A stretch of 64,000 nt of DNA, taken from contig JAKSGN010000005.1 of NCBI GenBank assembly GCA_024180945.1, positions 744,001 through 808,000 on the forward strand. Reading direction: 5' to 3'. The position numbers were made by a program, and so were the translations under genes. Below the pieces are notes generated by a model. That model was given only the letters and a program-made list of their open reading frames with translations. It searched no databases and was not told where the DNA came from. Source of the stretch: Macrophomina tecta. Lineage: Eukaryota > Ascomycota > Dothideomycetes > Botryosphaeriales > Botryosphaeriaceae. The stretch's first letter is position 1; each line of letters opens with the position of its first letter. This document shows, one piece after another, positions 63,520 to 64,000 of the stretch.

Positions 63520-64000
63520 ATGTCACGCAACGACAGCTACCCAGACGTGGCGCGCATCGGCACGCAAGCTCTCAGTACGTCCCTCCATGGCTTGAGCCCC
63601 TCCGTTCACCCCAACCTCATCCCCCTCGCCAGCAAAGCACCAAACTGACATGCGTCCCACCCCACAGCGCTTGCCCGGGAGACATGGCCGCACATGTCCG
63701 CAACCGTCGACATCGACGTCCACACAGCAAACTTCGGCGCGGGCCCGCACTTTGCCATCCTACTTGACCGCAGCCCGCGTGAACAAGCCACCTCCACCAC
63801 CACTACCATCACCGCTCCACTCGCGCAGCTCCGCCAAGGTCAGCTCTATGCAACTACTGCTGCCGCCACCTCTCACCCAAACCCGGCCCCGAACCCCATC
63901 GTCTGGTACCGCACCATGCCGTACAGCTCGCGCTGCGACGCGCTGCGCGAGGTGAGGCACCATGTGGAGCACATGAGTCGGATCCGGCGGTGGGCTGACG
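63520..64000 (+). CDS. Member 5 of the small-protein family, runs off window
   Basis: Exon 63520-63574 and an exon from 63668 that is open to the window end, over a 93-base intron (GTACGT donor, AAACTGAC branch, CCCACAG acceptor, phase 1). Exon 1 is MSRNDSYPDVARIGTQAL. Exon 2 starts T-LARETWPHMSATVDIDV, continues NFGAGPHFAILLDRSP, has a Thr-rich loop, then IVWYRTMPYSSRCDALRE and a helix rich in Arg and His. The LA-x3-WP motif and the phase-1 intron match the upstream members. The C-terminus lies beyond 64000. Confidence 0.65.

Overview
The window is nuclear DNA of a filamentous ascomycete (Pezizomycotina; a dothideomycete is my best but unproven guess). The introns are mostly short (44-97 bases), of GT...CTRAY...AG type. 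The transposons are fungal Fot1/pogo and hAT types. Recognisable products include a GH43 galactanase, a PHO85-type cyclin and a fungal transcription-factor domain. Many genes are small, lineage-specific and unrecognised. No rRNA, convincing tRNA, CRISPR array or virus was found. Gene models were built by eye from reading frames and splice signals.

Layout. 1-4.2 kb: the edge of a Cys/His protein gene and a chromodomain/AT-hook gene, both on the minus strand. 4.3-11.8 kb: no supportable gene, but a degenerate repeat family with purine-rich tails at 7.5-9.9 kb. 11.8-25.3 kb: single-pass membrane proteins (11.9 and 24.3 kb), a transcription factor (16.7 kb), a disordered protein (19.5 kb) and at least three decayed genes. 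25.8-29.6 kb: two neighbouring cyclin or cyclin-like genes on the minus strand and small uncertain genes. 33-35.6 kb: a small spliced gene and a secreted GH43 galactanase. 37-42.7 kb: two paralogous genes with a PD...EV...K nuclease-like signature, then unrecognised or broken genes. 42.7-50.6 kb: a nested transposon island. An outer 7.9 kb unit with 41-base inverted ends and TA flanks holds a pogo transposase with one nonsense codon, a solo LTR, a gene relic and a MAPEG-family gene. That MAPEG gene is cut in two by a complete hAT element with perfect ends and an 8-base target duplication. 50.9-57 kb: an unrecognised gene, a PY-motif membrane protein, a frameshifted RING-H2 gene and another small gene. 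57.3-64 kb: up to five small genes that look like one undescribed paralogous family, sharing a phase-1 intron placed just before a [LMYI]-A-x3-[WF]-P-like motif. A complete Fot1-like transposon with perfect 45-base inverted repeats sits between members 1 and 2.

How the parts fit. This looks like an accessory-rich, transposon-active region: housekeeping-type genes (chromodomain, cyclin, transcription factor, GH43) lie among young or decaying families. Several decayed genes carry isolated in-frame TAG/TAA codons explainable by single C:G to T:A changes. That fits RIP-like mutation or ordinary decay, and I cannot separate the two from one window.
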